DNA of 64,000 nucleotides from Pseudomonas lundensis (GCF_001042985.1 NZ_JYKY01000024.1:21339-85338), one strand, 5' to 3'; counted from the first letter of the stretch, positions 43,497 through 52,817 are shown. Notes: generated from the sequence alone by a model not told the origin. Numbers and translations: made by a program.

Positions 43497-45269
43497 ATGC
43501 GCCGCCTGTTTTTGCTTTTGTGTTTACTCGTCGCCGTGCCCGCCATGGGCGCGGGACTGTTGGACAACCGCCCCAGCGCTACGCTGGGCGCCGTGAATAA
43601 CAGCCGCGATTTTCTGCCGGTCAGCGAGGCGTTCAAGCTCAACCTGATCGAAAGCACGCCCACGAACATCAAGCTGCGTTTTGTGCCGACCGACGGTTAC
43701 TACCTGTACCAGCACCGCTTTGCGTTCAAAACCGACCCCGCCGATATCACCCTGGGCCCGGTGCAACTGCCGCCCGGCGAACCCAAGCATGATGAGTATT
43801 TTGGCGATGTGCAGGTGTATCACGGCATTGTCGACGTGGACGTGCCGCGCCCGGCCGATGCTCAACGCGCCTTCACGCTTGTCGTGACCTATCAGGGCTG
43901 CGCCGACAAGGGCTTGTGCTACCCGCCCGAAACCGTGCGCCTGGCCATCGAAGGCACGCCCGCCGCGTCAGTTGACGCATCAAACGCGCCCGCCAGTGCC
44001 TGGAGCTGGCGTGAACTGGCGATCTTTTTCCTTGCGGGCCTGGGCCTGACGTTTACCCCGTGCGTACTGCCGATGCTGCCGATTCTGTCGGGCGTGGTGC
44101 TGCGCGGCCAAGTGGGCGGCTGGCGCGGTTTCAGCCTGTCGCTGGCTTACGTGTTGCCCATGGCGGCCTGTTTTGCCTTGCTCGGCGCCCTGATGGGACT
44201 GTTCGGTGCGCAGCTCAACCTGCAAGCGCGCCTGCAATCGGCGTGGGTTCTGGTGCCGTTCGCGCTGTTTTTTGCGGTGTTTGCACTGGCGATGTTCGGG
44301 GTGTTCGAACTCAAACTGCCACGCGCCATCAGCAATCGCCTGGACCGTGTGGCCAATAACACTCAAGGCGGCTCGCTGTGGGGCGCGGCGGTGCTGGGCG
44401 TGGTGTCCAGCTTGCTGGTTTCGCCGTGCGTATCGGCGCCTCTGGCCGGTGCGTTGCTGTACATCAGCGCCAGCGGCGATGCGCTGGGCGGCGGTCTGAA
44501 GCTGCTGGTGCTGGGGCTCGGCATGGGCACCCCGCTGGTGCTGGTGGCGACGGGCGGGGCGGCGTGGCTGCCCAAAAGCGGCCCGTGGCTGGTGACCGTG
44601 AAAAACACCATCGGCGTGTTGTTGCTGGGGTTGGCGGTGGGCCTGCTCAGCCGGGTGCTGCCGGGCCCGGCCACCCTGCTGTTGATCGGTTTTCTGGCGG
44701 CCGGGGTCAGCCTGTTTCTGGGCACGCTGGAGTTTGCCTTTAAATCGCCGCGCCAGCGCCTGGCGCAACTGCTGGGCCTGTTCCTGCTGGTGTATGCGCT
44801 CTTTTGCTGGTACGGCGCCTTGAGCGGGCAAGGCGATCCGCTCAAACCTCTGGCGAGCCCCGCGCCTGTCACCCTCGACGAGCGTGCCGACACCACCACC
44901 CGCCAATGGCAGACCGTCAACACCCCGGCCCAACTGGACGCGGCGCTGGCCGAGGCAAAGGCCGCAGGGCAGCCGGTGTTGCTGGATTGGTACGCCGACT
45001 GGTGCATCAGCTGCAAAGTCATCGAACATGAGGTGTTGAACAACCCGCGCGTGCTGGATCTGCTCAGCGGTTATCGGCTGGTGCGTTTTGACATCACGGC
45101 CAGTAACCCCGAGCAACGTGCCCTGCTCGACCGCTATCAATTATTCGGCCCACCGGCGCTGATGTTCTTTGGCAAAAATGGCAGCGAAATCAGTGACCAA
45201 CGGGTCATCGGCGAGATCAATGCCGCGGACTTCGCCGAACGTGTCGCTAACGCAAATGACCAGATTTAA
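43497..45269 (+). CDS. dsbD: thiol:disulfide interchange protein DsbD
   Basis: Inner-membrane reductase that carries electrons from cytoplasmic thioredoxin to periplasmic DsbC/DsbG and cytochrome maturation. 590 residues: signal peptide (to ~18), alpha domain with Cys135 and Cys141, eight membrane segments with Cys189 (FTPCVLP) and Cys311 (SPCVSAP), and a C-terminal thioredoxin-like domain with Cys503/Cys506 in WCISC. All six redox cysteines are present. The ATG at 43497 starts the signal peptide. Confidence 0.93.
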   Translation: MRRLFLLLCLLVAVPAMGAGLLDNRPSATLGAVNNSRDFLPVSEAFKLNLIESTPTNIKLRFVPTDGYYLYQHRFAFKTDPADITLGPVQLPPGEPKHDEYFGDVQVYHGIVDVDVPRPADAQRAFTLVVTYQGCADKGLCYPPETVRLAIEGTPAASVDASNAPASAWSWRELAIFFLAGLGLTFTPCVLPMLPILSGVVLRGQVGGWRGFSLSLAYVLPMAACFALLGALMGLFGAQLNLQARLQSAWVLVPFALFFAVFALAMFGVFELKLPRAISNRLDRVANNTQGGSLWGAAVLGVVSSLLVSPCVSAPLAGALLYISASGDALGGGLKLLVLGLGMGTPLVLVATGGAAWLPKSGPWLVTVKNTIGVLLLGLAVGLLSRVLPGPATLLLIGFLAAGVSLFLGTLEFAFKSPRQRLAQLLGLFLLVYALFCWYGALSGQGDPLKPLASPAPVTLDERADTTTRQWQTVNTPAQLDAALAEAKAAGQPVLLDWYADWCISCKVIEHEVLNNPRVLDLLSGYRLVRFDITASNPEQRALLDRYQLFGPPALMFFGKNGSEISDQRVIGEINAADFAERVANANDQI

Positions 45270-45387
45270 AGCCTGAGTCACAAACTTTGCGTGAACATCG
45301 GGCATCGTGCTGGCTATTGCAGGTAACTGGACAGCGTTTACGCTTTTCGGCATAGTCGCCCCGCACTGACATAACAAGGAAAAGCAG

Positions 45388-45843
45388 ATGGCGACCTTTC
45401 TGGTGCTGCACGGCCCCAACCTGAACCTGCTAGGCACCCGCGAGCCGGGCGTCTACGGCGCCACAACGCTGGCGCAGATCAATCAGGATCTCGAACTACG
45501 GGCCCGCGAGGCCGGTCACCATTTGCTCTACCTGCAAAGCAATGCCGAGTATGAATTGATCGATCGCATCCATGCCGCACGCGATGAAGGCGTGGATTTT
45601 ATTTTGATCAACCCGGCTGCTTTTACCCACACCAGCGTGGCATTACGTGACGCGCTGCTGGCGGTGAGCATCCCATTCATCGAAGTGCATTTGTCCAACG
45701 TGCACAAACGCGAACCTTTCCGCCATCACTCCTACTTCTCCGACGTTGCGGTAGGTGTGATCTGCGGCCTTGGCGCCAGCGGTTATCGACTGGCCCTGGA
45801 GGCCGCCCTGGAACAGCTTGAACTACAAGCTAAACGCCCCTGA
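45388..45843 (+). CDS. aroQ: 3-dehydroquinate dehydratase, type II
   Basis: Dodecameric shikimate-pathway enzyme converting 3-dehydroquinate to 3-dehydroshikimate, 151 residues. The active-site Tyr lies in LGTREPGVYG; the NPAAFTHTSVALRDAL and IEVHLSNVHKREPFRHHS segments supply Asn, His and Arg of the active site. AAGGA precedes the ATG. First gene of an aroQ-accB-accC set with short gaps, an arrangement usual in Pseudomonas. Confidence 0.95.
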   Translation: MATFLVLHGPNLNLLGTREPGVYGATTLAQINQDLELRAREAGHHLLYLQSNAEYELIDRIHAARDEGVDFILINPAAFTHTSVALRDALLAVSIPFIEVHLSNVHKREPFRHHSYFSDVAVGVICGLGASGYRLALEAALEQLELQAKRP

Positions 45844-45868
45844 CCGACCCACTGGGAGTTGACGATTC

Positions 45869-46330
45869 ATGGATATCCGTAAAGTTAAGAAACTGATCGA
45901 ATTGCTGGAAGAGTCCGGCATCGACGAGCTGGAAATTAAAGAAGGCGAAGAGTCCGTACGCATCAGCCGTCACAGCAAGACTCCTGCTCAGCAGTTCTAC
46001 GCACCGGCTCCAATGCAAGCGCCGGCTGCCGCTGCTCCTGTTGCCGCGACCCCGGTAGCCACCGTAGTTGACGCACCGGCTGCGCCAACACTGAACGGTT
46101 TTGTGGTCAAGTCGCCAATGGTCGGTACGTTCTACCGCACCCCGTCGCCTACTTCGCCAGCGTTCGTTGAAGTGGGCCAGACCGTTAAGGTCGGCGACAC
46201 CATCTGCATCGTGGAAGCGATGAAAATGATGAACCACATCCAGGCTGAAAAAGCCGGTGTTATTGAATCCATCCTGGTAGAAAACGGTCAGCCGGTTGAG
46301 TTCGACCAACCGCTGTTCACCATCGTTTGA
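45869..46330 (+). CDS. accB: acetyl-CoA carboxylase biotin carboxyl carrier protein
   Basis: Carries biotin between the carboxylase (AccC) and transferase halves of acetyl-CoA carboxylase, committing carbon to fatty-acid synthesis. 153 residues with an N-terminal helical part, an Ala/Pro linker (about 45-75), and a biotinyl domain with the modified Lys119 in EAMKMMN. GGGAG precedes the ATG. Confidence 0.96.
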   Translation: MDIRKVKKLIELLEESGIDELEIKEGEESVRISRHSKTPAQQFYAPAPMQAPAAAAPVAATPVATVVDAPAAPTLNGFVVKSPMVGTFYRTPSPTSPAFVEVGQTVKVGDTICIVEAMKMMNHIQAEKAGVIESILVENGQPVEFDQPLFTIV

Positions 46331-46347
46331 ACCACGGGGAGCCAACG

Positions 46348-47706
46348 ATGTTGAAGCCTCAGAAGCTGGAAAAAGTTCTCATCGCCAACCGCGGCGAGAT
46401 CGCCTTGCGCATCCTGCGGGCGTGCAAGGAACTGGGCATCAAGACCGTCGCGGTGTACTCCACTGCTGACAAGGAACTGATGCACCTGGGCCTGGCAGAC
46501 GAAACCGTTTGCATCGGGCCGGCACCAGCCAACCTGTCTTACCTGCACATCCCGGCCATCATCGCGGCAGCCGAAGTGACCGGCGCCACGGCGATCCACC
46601 CGGGCTACGGCTTCCTGGCGGAAAACGCCGATTTTGCCGAGCAGGTCGAGAAATCCGGTTTTGCGTTCATCGGCCCGAAAGCTGACACCATCCGCCTGAT
46701 GGGCGACAAGGTATCGGCCAAGCACGCCATGATCGCGGCGGGCGTTCCCACGGTGCCAGGCTCCGACGGCCCGCTGCCCGAAGACCCTGAAACCGCCTTG
46801 CGCATTGGCCGCGAAGTCGGCTACCCGGTGATCATCAAGGCCGCTGGCGGCGGCGGTGGTCGCGGCATGCGCGTGGTCAACCGTGAAGAAGACCTGATCG
46901 AAGCAGCCAAGCAAACCCGTGAAGAAGCGGGCGCTTGGTTCAGCAACCCGATGGTCTACCTCGAAAAATACCTGACCAACCCGCGTCACGTGGAAGTTCA
47001 GGTGCTTTCCGACGGCCAGGGCAACGCGATCCACCTGGGCGACCGCGACTGCTCGCTGCAGCGCCGTCACCAGAAAGTCCTGGAAGAAGCACCGGCGCCG
47101 GGCATCGACGAAACAGCCCGCCAGGAAGTACTGGCACGCTGCGTTCAAGCCTGTATCGATATCAACTACCGGGGTGCGGGCACGTTCGAGTTCCTGTACG
47201 AAAACGGTCGTTTCTACTTCATCGAAATGAACACGCGCGTGCAGGTAGAACACCCGGTATCCGAAATGGTCACCGGTATCGACATCCTTAAAGAGATGTT
47301 GAGCATTGCGGCAGGCAATAAGCTGTCTTTCACCCAGGATGACGTGAACATTCACGGCCACTCCCTGGAGTGCCGGATCAACGCGGAAGACCCTGCGACG
47401 TTCATGCCAAGCCCTGGCATGGTCAAGCACTTCCACGCGCCGGGCGGCAACGGCGTTCGCGTCGATTCGCACCTGTACAGCGGCTACAAGGTTCCGTCCA
47501 ACTACGACTCCCTGATCGGCAAGCTGATCACCTGGGGCTCGACCCGTGACGAAGCCATGGCACGCATGCGCAATGCCCTGGACGAAATCGTGGTCGACGG
47601 GATCAAAACCAACATCCCGCTGCACCGCGACCTGGTGAATGACGAAGGCTTCTGCAAAGGCGGCGTCAACATTCACTACCTGGAACACAAACTGGCTAAC
47701 CAGTAA
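46348..47706 (+). CDS. accC: acetyl-CoA carboxylase biotin carboxylase
   Basis: ATP-grasp enzyme that carboxylates biotin on AccB, 452 residues. Biotin-carboxylase N-domain (KVLIANRGEIALRILRACKE), the glycine-rich ATP lid GGGGGRGMR, the catalytic EMNTRVQVEHPVSE segment and a C-terminal domain are in the usual order. The ATG at 46348 follows GGGGAG, 17 bases after the accB stop; the frame from 46327 overlaps accB. A strong hairpin follows the gene. Confidence 0.96.
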   Translation: MLKPQKLEKVLIANRGEIALRILRACKELGIKTVAVYSTADKELMHLGLADETVCIGPAPANLSYLHIPAIIAAAEVTGATAIHPGYGFLAENADFAEQVEKSGFAFIGPKADTIRLMGDKVSAKHAMIAAGVPTVPGSDGPLPEDPETALRIGREVGYPVIIKAAGGGGGRGMRVVNREEDLIEAAKQTREEAGAWFSNPMVYLEKYLTNPRHVEVQVLSDGQGNAIHLGDRDCSLQRRHQKVLEEAPAPGIDETARQEVLARCVQACIDINYRGAGTFEFLYENGRFYFIEMNTRVQVEHPVSEMVTGIDILKEMLSIAAGNKLSFTQDDVNIHGHSLECRINAEDPATFMPSPGMVKHFHAPGGNGVRVDSHLYSGYKVPSNYDSLIGKLITWGSTRDEAMARMRNALDEIVVDGIKTNIPLHRDLVNDEGFCKGGVNIHYLEHKLANQ

Positions 47707-47720
47707 GTTTGATTCCTGAT

Positions 47721-47750
47721 CAACAAAGCCGCTTTCGAGCGGCTTTGTTG
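47721..47750 (+). terminator. hairpin terminator after accC
   Basis: Perfect 13-base-pair stem (CAACAAAGCCGCT / AGCGGCTTTGTTG) closed by a TTCG loop, 15 bases after the accC stop. The T tract is interrupted (TTTGTTGTGT), so it is a strong hairpin with a weak tail. Confidence 0.8.
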
Positions 47751-47831
47751 TGTCTGGGCCACCAGGTTTTTGGGTACCCGACTACACGGTTGATTCAGGC
47801 CGCGTAGAAGCGATAGGTGGAGACATGGCTT

Positions 47832-48275
47832 TCATTGCTTGCGCCTTGTTTCGCCGGGGTGATCGCCGGTGCAATCCGGGAGGTTGGAGGCGATGATGAT
47901 CAAACCGGCCATAACATAGCCAGAACCCTCCCCCCAACTAAGCCTGCCTCCCGCCGACTCCAGATCATAGATTTTCGTTTCTGAAATCAACTCGCCACTG
48001 CGGTTATCGAAAAGACGATAAAAACCTGGATAACCCCACCACGGAAACCACTCAGCCGGCTGATCTTCATTGGGGTCTGAACGCCTATGGAAGGTATCTG
48101 GCAAAAGCCAATAGGGCTTGAAACTCTGGATTCGATAACAGCCATCGGGACTGACGCTATCGGTCGCCAGTCGCGTAGCCCATCCTCTTTCCCACCAGTT
48201 CGAAGCGGTCCATAACCCGCCCGCAATGGTGATATAGGCGACGAAAAAGGCGATGCGTCGCGAGCTGGACTTCAT
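47832..48275 (-). CDS. membrane-anchored protein, candidate immunity protein (copy 2)
   Basis: 147 residues: one N-terminal membrane helix (FFVAYITIAGGLWTASNWW, about 10-28) and a periplasmic-facing domain with two Cys (GCYRI and LPDC) and several Trp/Tyr. It is a tandem paralogue of the next gene upstream (48272-48721), about two-thirds identical by eye, and starts inside its stop (ATGA). Last gene of a PAAR-DUF6402 cassette, so an immunity role against a periplasm-acting effector is plausible; no family was recognised. Confidence 0.7.
   Translation of the reverse strand: MKSSSRRIAFFVAYITIAGGLWTASNWWERGWATRLATDSVSPDGCYRIQSFKPYWLLPDTFHRRSDPNEDQPAEWFPWWGYPGFYRLFDNRSGELISETKIYDLESAGGRLSWGEGSGYVMAGLIIIASNLPDCTGDHPGETRRKQ
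48181..48251. repeat. 71-base direct repeat, copy A (other copy 48621-48691)
   Basis: The two paralogues share a 71-base block with a single mismatch (position 27 of the block), covering their membrane helix, whereas the rest of the genes has drifted much more. This points to recent duplication with gene conversion, or to strong constraint on the anchor. Confidence 0.85.
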
Positions 48276-48721
48276 TGTTCGCGCCTCATTTTTTCGGGGA
48301 CATCACCCGGGCAGTCGGGGAGGTTGAGATCCATGCGGATCATCCCAATCCACACATCGCCTGATCCATTCCCCCAGTCCAGTTGCCCGCCTGCTGACTC
48401 CGCATCATAGATTTCAGTTTCTGAGATCAGATTGCCATTTCGATGATCGTAAAGACGCAAAAAAGCTGGATACCCCCACCCAGCAAACCATTTTGGCGGC
48501 AGGTCCCCGAACGGATGGGGCATGGGATGCAAAAAATCAGGGAGCACCCAATAGGGTTTGAAACTATCAATTCGGTAACAGCCATTAGGGCTGATACTCG
48601 ACTCACTATCCTTGGCTGCCCATCCTCTTTCCCACCAGTTCGAAGCCGTCCATAACCCGCCCGCAATGGTGATATAGGCGACGAAAAAGGCTAACCGTCG
48701 TGAGGCTGGTTTCACACCCAT
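48272..48721 (-). CDS. membrane-anchored protein, candidate immunity protein (copy 1)
   Basis: 149 residues, same layout as its downstream paralogue: basic N-terminus, membrane helix at about 11-29, then a periplasmic domain with the GCYRIDSFKPYW and ETEIYDAESAGGQLDWG segments. Its start overlaps the 3' end of the DUF6402 gene by ten bases, so the three genes are co-translated. Divergence is mainly in the middle (residues ~60-80), as expected for proteins adapting to different partners. Function inferred from context only. Confidence 0.7.
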   Translation of the reverse strand: MGVKPASRRLAFFVAYITIAGGLWTASNWWERGWAAKDSESSISPNGCYRIDSFKPYWVLPDFLHPMPHPFGDLPPKWFAGWGYPAFLRLYDHRNGNLISETEIYDAESAGGQLDWGNGSGDVWIGMIRMDLNLPDCPGDVPEKMRREQ

Positions 48722-49638
48722 CCCCCAAGATCAATGACTTGCCCAGATTTTTTCCAGAGTACATCTGAATAAATGATGAAGTCGCCGCCTTTGCCTGTTT
48801 TGTCACGATAGTCCCGAAAATCACCATTGGTGACTGCAGCAAAAGGCCCCTCCTTTAAACGCAATACAAGTTGACCATGAAGGCTCAAGGTAAAAGCGGT
48901 CTCTGCCTTGGTCAGCACACGATCCTCTGTCCAAGTGCCCAGATATTGCAGACCATTGAAGTCGTAATGGTCGCGAATATAGAAACCAACCCTTTCCACA
49001 TGAAATAGATGACGAAGTTGTTTGGTCGCCGGATTTCGTTCTGTAAAAGCTTCGCCGACAACTCCAACCTTCAAAGTTGCATTACCCAACGCTCCATACA
49101 TGTCATCCAGAACATCCCACGTGCCACCGAATACTGCGAAATTCACTTGAGAGATAACGTCCATCTGCAAAGCGGACATGGGGTAATGACCTAATGGTTG
49201 CGAACCTTTTCCCGACCACCCGGCTTTAGTTAGCAGATCTGTTAAACGTTTAACGCCATTAGGCGTAGCCAATCTTGACTCAGCCACTTCAACTGCTTTA
49301 CGACAACGCTCAAATCCTATAGCCCACTCCATTTTTACGATGCTTTCATCACGTTGTATGGGATTAATACTTGAAGGGTGCGGCTGGGTTTTATCTTCCT
49401 TCCACGCCTCCGGCATCGCCCACGCCGGGCTGTCAAACCAGCGCTGCATCAAGGCCGCTGACGTGTGCCAGCCCATCGCGCGCATGGCGCCCGGCAAGCG
49501 GCTCAGGGCAAGGCTCTGGACGACCACTTTTTTGGCCGGTGTATGGGTGGGGCTGTAGGTGCGCGAGCTGGCTTGTGGCAGTTGATACAAGGCTTGCGGG
49601 CCTGTGGCGTTGGTACGCTGGAAATCATTCAAGGACAT
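48712..49638 (-). CDS. DUF6402 family protein, candidate type VI effector
   Basis: 308 residues, soluble, no signal peptide. The sequence fits the DUF6402 family as I remember it, whose members are often encoded near VgrG/PAAR genes (for example the FAVFGGTWDVLDDMYGALGNATLKVGVVGEAF and GDFRDYRDKTGKGGDFIIYSD regions; shown here only by position, about 180-215 and 270-295). It begins five bases after the PAAR stop and is followed by two membrane-anchored paralogues, the usual place for immunity genes. Toxic activity is not established. Confidence 0.7.
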   Translation of the reverse strand: MSLNDFQRTNATGPQALYQLPQASSRTYSPTHTPAKKVVVQSLALSRLPGAMRAMGWHTSAALMQRWFDSPAWAMPEAWKEDKTQPHPSSINPIQRDESIVKMEWAIGFERCRKAVEVAESRLATPNGVKRLTDLLTKAGWSGKGSQPLGHYPMSALQMDVISQVNFAVFGGTWDVLDDMYGALGNATLKVGVVGEAFTERNPATKQLRHLFHVERVGFYIRDHYDFNGLQYLGTWTEDRVLTKAETAFTLSLHGQLVLRLKEGPFAAVTNGDFRDYRDKTGKGGDFIIYSDVLWKKSGQVIDLGGWV

Positions 49639-49643
49639 GCTGC

Positions 49644-50183
49644 TTATTCCATAACCGGTGACGGGGCGTTGATGGCGATGCCCAATGGTTCAGGGCTGAC
49701 GCTGGCGCAAGAGCAGGTGTGGCCTTGTGCATCGAGTGTGCCGTAGCCCATACAGTGGTCGTTTTGCAGCACTGCATATCCCAGTTGCCTCAGGGGCAGG
49801 CCATGTTGATTGAACAATTGGAAACGCTCGTCGCACGTTGTGCTGAAGGTGGCGGGCATGGGTTGTGGCCCGGCGGTCAAGCCGCCATTAAATGCCGGGG
49901 CTGAATCGGTGACATAAGAATGCACAGTCACAGAGGCAATCAGCTCGGCCTGGCAAGGGCAACCGCTGCGGCTGTCCAGCGTGCCAGCCACCCGCCGCCC
50001 ATGGCTGATAAACCCCTCAACGCCGCCGCAAATCGGGTAGGCCTTGCCGTCTTGCCCGCAACTGACCAAGTGGCCTTCGAGGGCATGCTGCATGCCACTC
50101 CACGTAATGCCAGGGTCTGACTCGAGCACCTTTCCACCGCAGGTCGTTTTGTCGTCCAGACCAATAAAATAGCCCAAGGCCAT
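49644..50183 (-). CDS. PAAR-domain protein
   Basis: 179 residues. The N-terminal ~90 residues form a PAAR domain (MALGYFIGLDDKTTCGGKV, then H and C residues in HLVSCGQDGKAYPICGG and an SGCPC segment), the sharpened tip that caps the VgrG spike of the type VI system. The C-terminal half (residues ~95-179) carries several Cys and no recognised toxin fold. The ATG at 50183 follows GGGAGAGG; the earlier start at 50201 precedes that site. No vgrG or structural type VI gene is in the window, so this is an orphan cassette. Confidence 0.78.
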   Translation of the reverse strand: MALGYFIGLDDKTTCGGKVLESDPGITWSGMQHALEGHLVSCGQDGKAYPICGGVEGFISHGRRVAGTLDSRSGCPCQAELIASVTVHSYVTDSAPAFNGGLTAGPQPMPATFSTTCDERFQLFNQHGLPLRQLGYAVLQNDHCMGYGTLDAQGHTCSCASVSPEPLGIAINAPSPVME

Positions 50184-50477
50184 AAGCCTCTCCCATTGCA
50201 TAGCCCCTCAGGGAGCACGGCTGAGAACCATGAAGCCCAGTCATTGAATGAACGAACCTCATACACAGTAATCAGGAGGAGAGTGCTCAGATTGGCGATC
50301 ACGGTATGTAGGACGTGTCCATAAACGCCATCAGCCCAATATCGAATTCCTGCGCGAATGGCCCTGCCCACCCGCCTACAGATGGCCTGCCATAGCAGGG
50401 AGGCCTGCGCTCGCGTAAACTGGCGCGCTTCTCGCAGCCCACTGGCTGCACATCCCTATTTTTCAAAGGTGCCCGCC

Positions 50478-51356
50478 ATGCCTTGGCTGCAAGTACGCCT
50501 CGCCATCAGCCCGGAACAAGCCGAAACCTACGAAGACGCGTTCCTCGAAGTCGGTGCTGTTTCGGTCACATTCATGGATGCCGAAGACCAGCCGATCTTC
50601 GAACCCGAGCTCAACACCACCCCGCTGTGGTCGCACACCCATTTGCTGGCACTGTTCGAAGGCGGCACTGAAGCCGAACTCGTCCTGTCCCATCTGGAGC
50701 TGCTGACCGGCGCACCACTGCCTGAACATCACGCAGAAGTGATCGAAGACCAGGACTGGGAACGCAGCTGGATGGACAACTTCGAGCCGATGCGTTTTGG
50801 TCAGCGCCTGTGGATTGTTCCAAGCTGGCACGCCGCGCCGCAACCCGAAGCCGTGAACCTGCTGCTCGATCCGGGCCTGGCATTCGGCACCGGTACTCAC
50901 CCGACCACCGCGCTGTGCCTTGAATGGCTCGACGGTCAGGACCTGAAAAACTGCGACGTACTGGACTTCGGCTGCGGCTCGGGCATTTTGGCCATCGCCG
51001 CGCTGCTCCTTGGCGCCAAACAGGCCGTCGGCACGGACATCGACGTGCAAGCGCTGGAAGCGTCTCGCGATAACGCTGGCCGCAACAACATCGCTGAAGA
51101 ACTGTTCCCGCTCTACTTGCCAGAAGACCTGCCGCAGGTTCAGGCAGACGTACTGGTGGCCAACATTCTGGCTGGTCCGCTGGTCGCACTGGCGCCGCAA
51201 CTGTCGAGCCTGGTCAAACCGGGTGGCCGTCTGGCGCTCTCCGGCATCCTGGCCGAACAAGGCGAGGACGTGGCAGCCGCCTATGCGCACGACTTTGATC
51301 TGGACCCGATCGCTAACCGCGATGGCTGGGTGCGCATCAGTGGTCGTCGGCGCTAG
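50478..51356 (+). CDS. prmA: ribosomal protein L11 methyltransferase
   Basis: SAM-dependent enzyme that trimethylates ribosomal protein L11, 292 residues. N-terminal L11-recognition domain (MPWLQVRLAISPEQAETYED), a linker, then a Rossmann domain with motif I VLDFGCGSGILAIAALLLG and VANILAGPL. The ATG at 50478 is preceded by AAAGGTG. The 294 bases upstream, down to the PAAR gene, hold no other gene. In P. aeruginosa prmA lies close to accC without the PAAR cassette. Confidence 0.93.
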   Translation: MPWLQVRLAISPEQAETYEDAFLEVGAVSVTFMDAEDQPIFEPELNTTPLWSHTHLLALFEGGTEAELVLSHLELLTGAPLPEHHAEVIEDQDWERSWMDNFEPMRFGQRLWIVPSWHAAPQPEAVNLLLDPGLAFGTGTHPTTALCLEWLDGQDLKNCDVLDFGCGSGILAIAALLLGAKQAVGTDIDVQALEASRDNAGRNNIAEELFPLYLPEDLPQVQADVLVANILAGPLVALAPQLSSLVKPGGRLALSGILAEQGEDVAAAYAHDFDLDPIANRDGWVRISGRRR

Positions 51357-51386
51357 AATGCACGCCTGTCTAATCCGGGTGGCCGC

Positions 51387-52622
51387 ATGAGCGATAGCTT
51401 CGTAACACAGTGCCCACATTGCCAAACCAGCTTCCGCGTCAACCATTCTCAATTGAGCATGGCCCGCGGCGTGGTGCGCTGTGGCGCTTGCCTGCAAGTG
51501 TTCAATGCTGCGCAGCAACTGCTCAACAAGAGCGCTGAAAAGGAACAGCAACCCGTCGTTGCTGCACCGGCAGCCGAGCCCCGGCCGATCGAGTCGCCTG
51601 CCGCGCCTGAGCCCATCAGCCAGAAGCAATGGCAGGCTGCCGAGCTGGACCTCGACCATCTGGATCTGGACAAGGAGCTGGCCCGACTCGAAGAGCTGGA
51701 GATCCAGCCCAGCAAAAGCTTCGGCCAGCCTTCCGCCACCCGGCAAGACACACTGAGCGCACGCCGCGACAGCGATGAGGGCGAAGAACGTCAGTGGTCA
51801 GACAGCCTGTTCAGCGATTCGGCCGCCGAGCGTGCCGAGGCCATCGAGGCCGAGCCTGAGCGCCTCGAACCTGCTGACTCGGGCCGCACCGAGCCGTCGC
51901 TGTCCCTGGACCTCGACGATCCGGATGACACCCCCCCGCTTCAGCTGTCGCTGGATAAAGAGCCGGAACCGCCACTGATGCATCTGTCCGCCGTGGATGA
52001 TGACGATGACGACGAGCCATTGGCGCCGCCCTCCGTCACCAAGGACAAACGCAAACGCCACGAACCGGGTGTGCGCGAAGAAGTGCTGCAAAATCTGGTC
52101 GACGACCCGCTGCACCTCGACTGGCAAAAGCGCCGTACCCCCTGGGGCAAGCGCCTGCTGTGGTTCGTGCTGGTGTTAGTGGCCGCTGCCGCGCTGGGCG
52201 CCCAATACATTGCCTACCACTTTGAAGAACTGGCTCGCCAGGACCAGTACCGGCCGATTTTCCAGCAACTGTGCCCGACCCTCGGCTGCACAGTGCCCTC
52301 CAAGGTCGACATTGATCGGATCAAAAGCAGCAATCTGGTGGTGCGCAGTCACCCCGAGTTTGCCGGAGCCCTGGTGGTCGATGCGATCCTCTACAACCGC
52401 GCACCGTTTTCGCAACCGTTCCCCTTGCTGGAACTGCGCTTTGCAGACCTCAACGGAAAAATGATTGCCAGTCGTCGCTTCAAACCCGGCGAGTACCTGA
52501 GCGGGGAGATGGCCGGCAAGGCTGAAATGCCGCCTCAAACCCCGATCCACGTTGCACTGGATATTCTGGATCCGGGCCCAAAAGCGGTGAATTACAGCTT
52601 GAGTTTCCATTCTCCGGAATGA
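51387..52622 (+). CDS. zinc-ribbon and DUF3426 membrane protein
   Basis: 411 residues. An MJ0042-type zinc ribbon with two CxxC pairs lies at the N-terminus (CPHCQTSFRV ... CGACLQVF), followed by a long acidic, low-complexity region (about 60-230), one membrane helix (RLLWFVLVLVAAAALGAQYIAY, ~255-275), and a periplasmic DUF3426 domain. Conserved between prmA and dusB in Pseudomonas. Function unknown; the cytoplasmic ribbon and external domain suggest a sensing or envelope role. Confidence 0.85.
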   Translation: MSDSFVTQCPHCQTSFRVNHSQLSMARGVVRCGACLQVFNAAQQLLNKSAEKEQQPVVAAPAAEPRPIESPAAPEPISQKQWQAAELDLDHLDLDKELARLEELEIQPSKSFGQPSATRQDTLSARRDSDEGEERQWSDSLFSDSAAERAEAIEAEPERLEPADSGRTEPSLSLDLDDPDDTPPLQLSLDKEPEPPLMHLSAVDDDDDDEPLAPPSVTKDKRKRHEPGVREEVLQNLVDDPLHLDWQKRRTPWGKRLLWFVLVLVAAAALGAQYIAYHFEELARQDQYRPIFQQLCPTLGCTVPSKVDIDRIKSSNLVVRSHPEFAGALVVDAILYNRAPFSQPFPLLELRFADLNGKMIASRRFKPGEYLSGEMAGKAEMPPQTPIHVALDILDPGPKAVNYSLSFHSPE

Positions 52623-52817
52623 AAACCCCGGCTTTTTGCCCGAACGCGTAAGCGGCCACTGAACAGCGACCTGCTTTTGGCGCCTTGACAGGCGGCTCAG
52701 GCATTGGCGCGCTGTTCAATTTTTATCCAATTGCGTCTTTATCCGGTCATCGAGAGCGGGTATCATGCCAACCCTTTTTCGAACTCCCAAGATCCGGCCC
52801 CACAACAGGGAAGTCCT

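Noticed and set aside
46288..47688. 466-codon minus-strand frame
   Set aside because: Antisense shadow of accC.
49940..50371. 143-codon minus-strand frame upstream of and overlapping the PAAR gene
   Set aside because: Mostly an alternate frame of the PAAR gene; no ribosome site and no domain.
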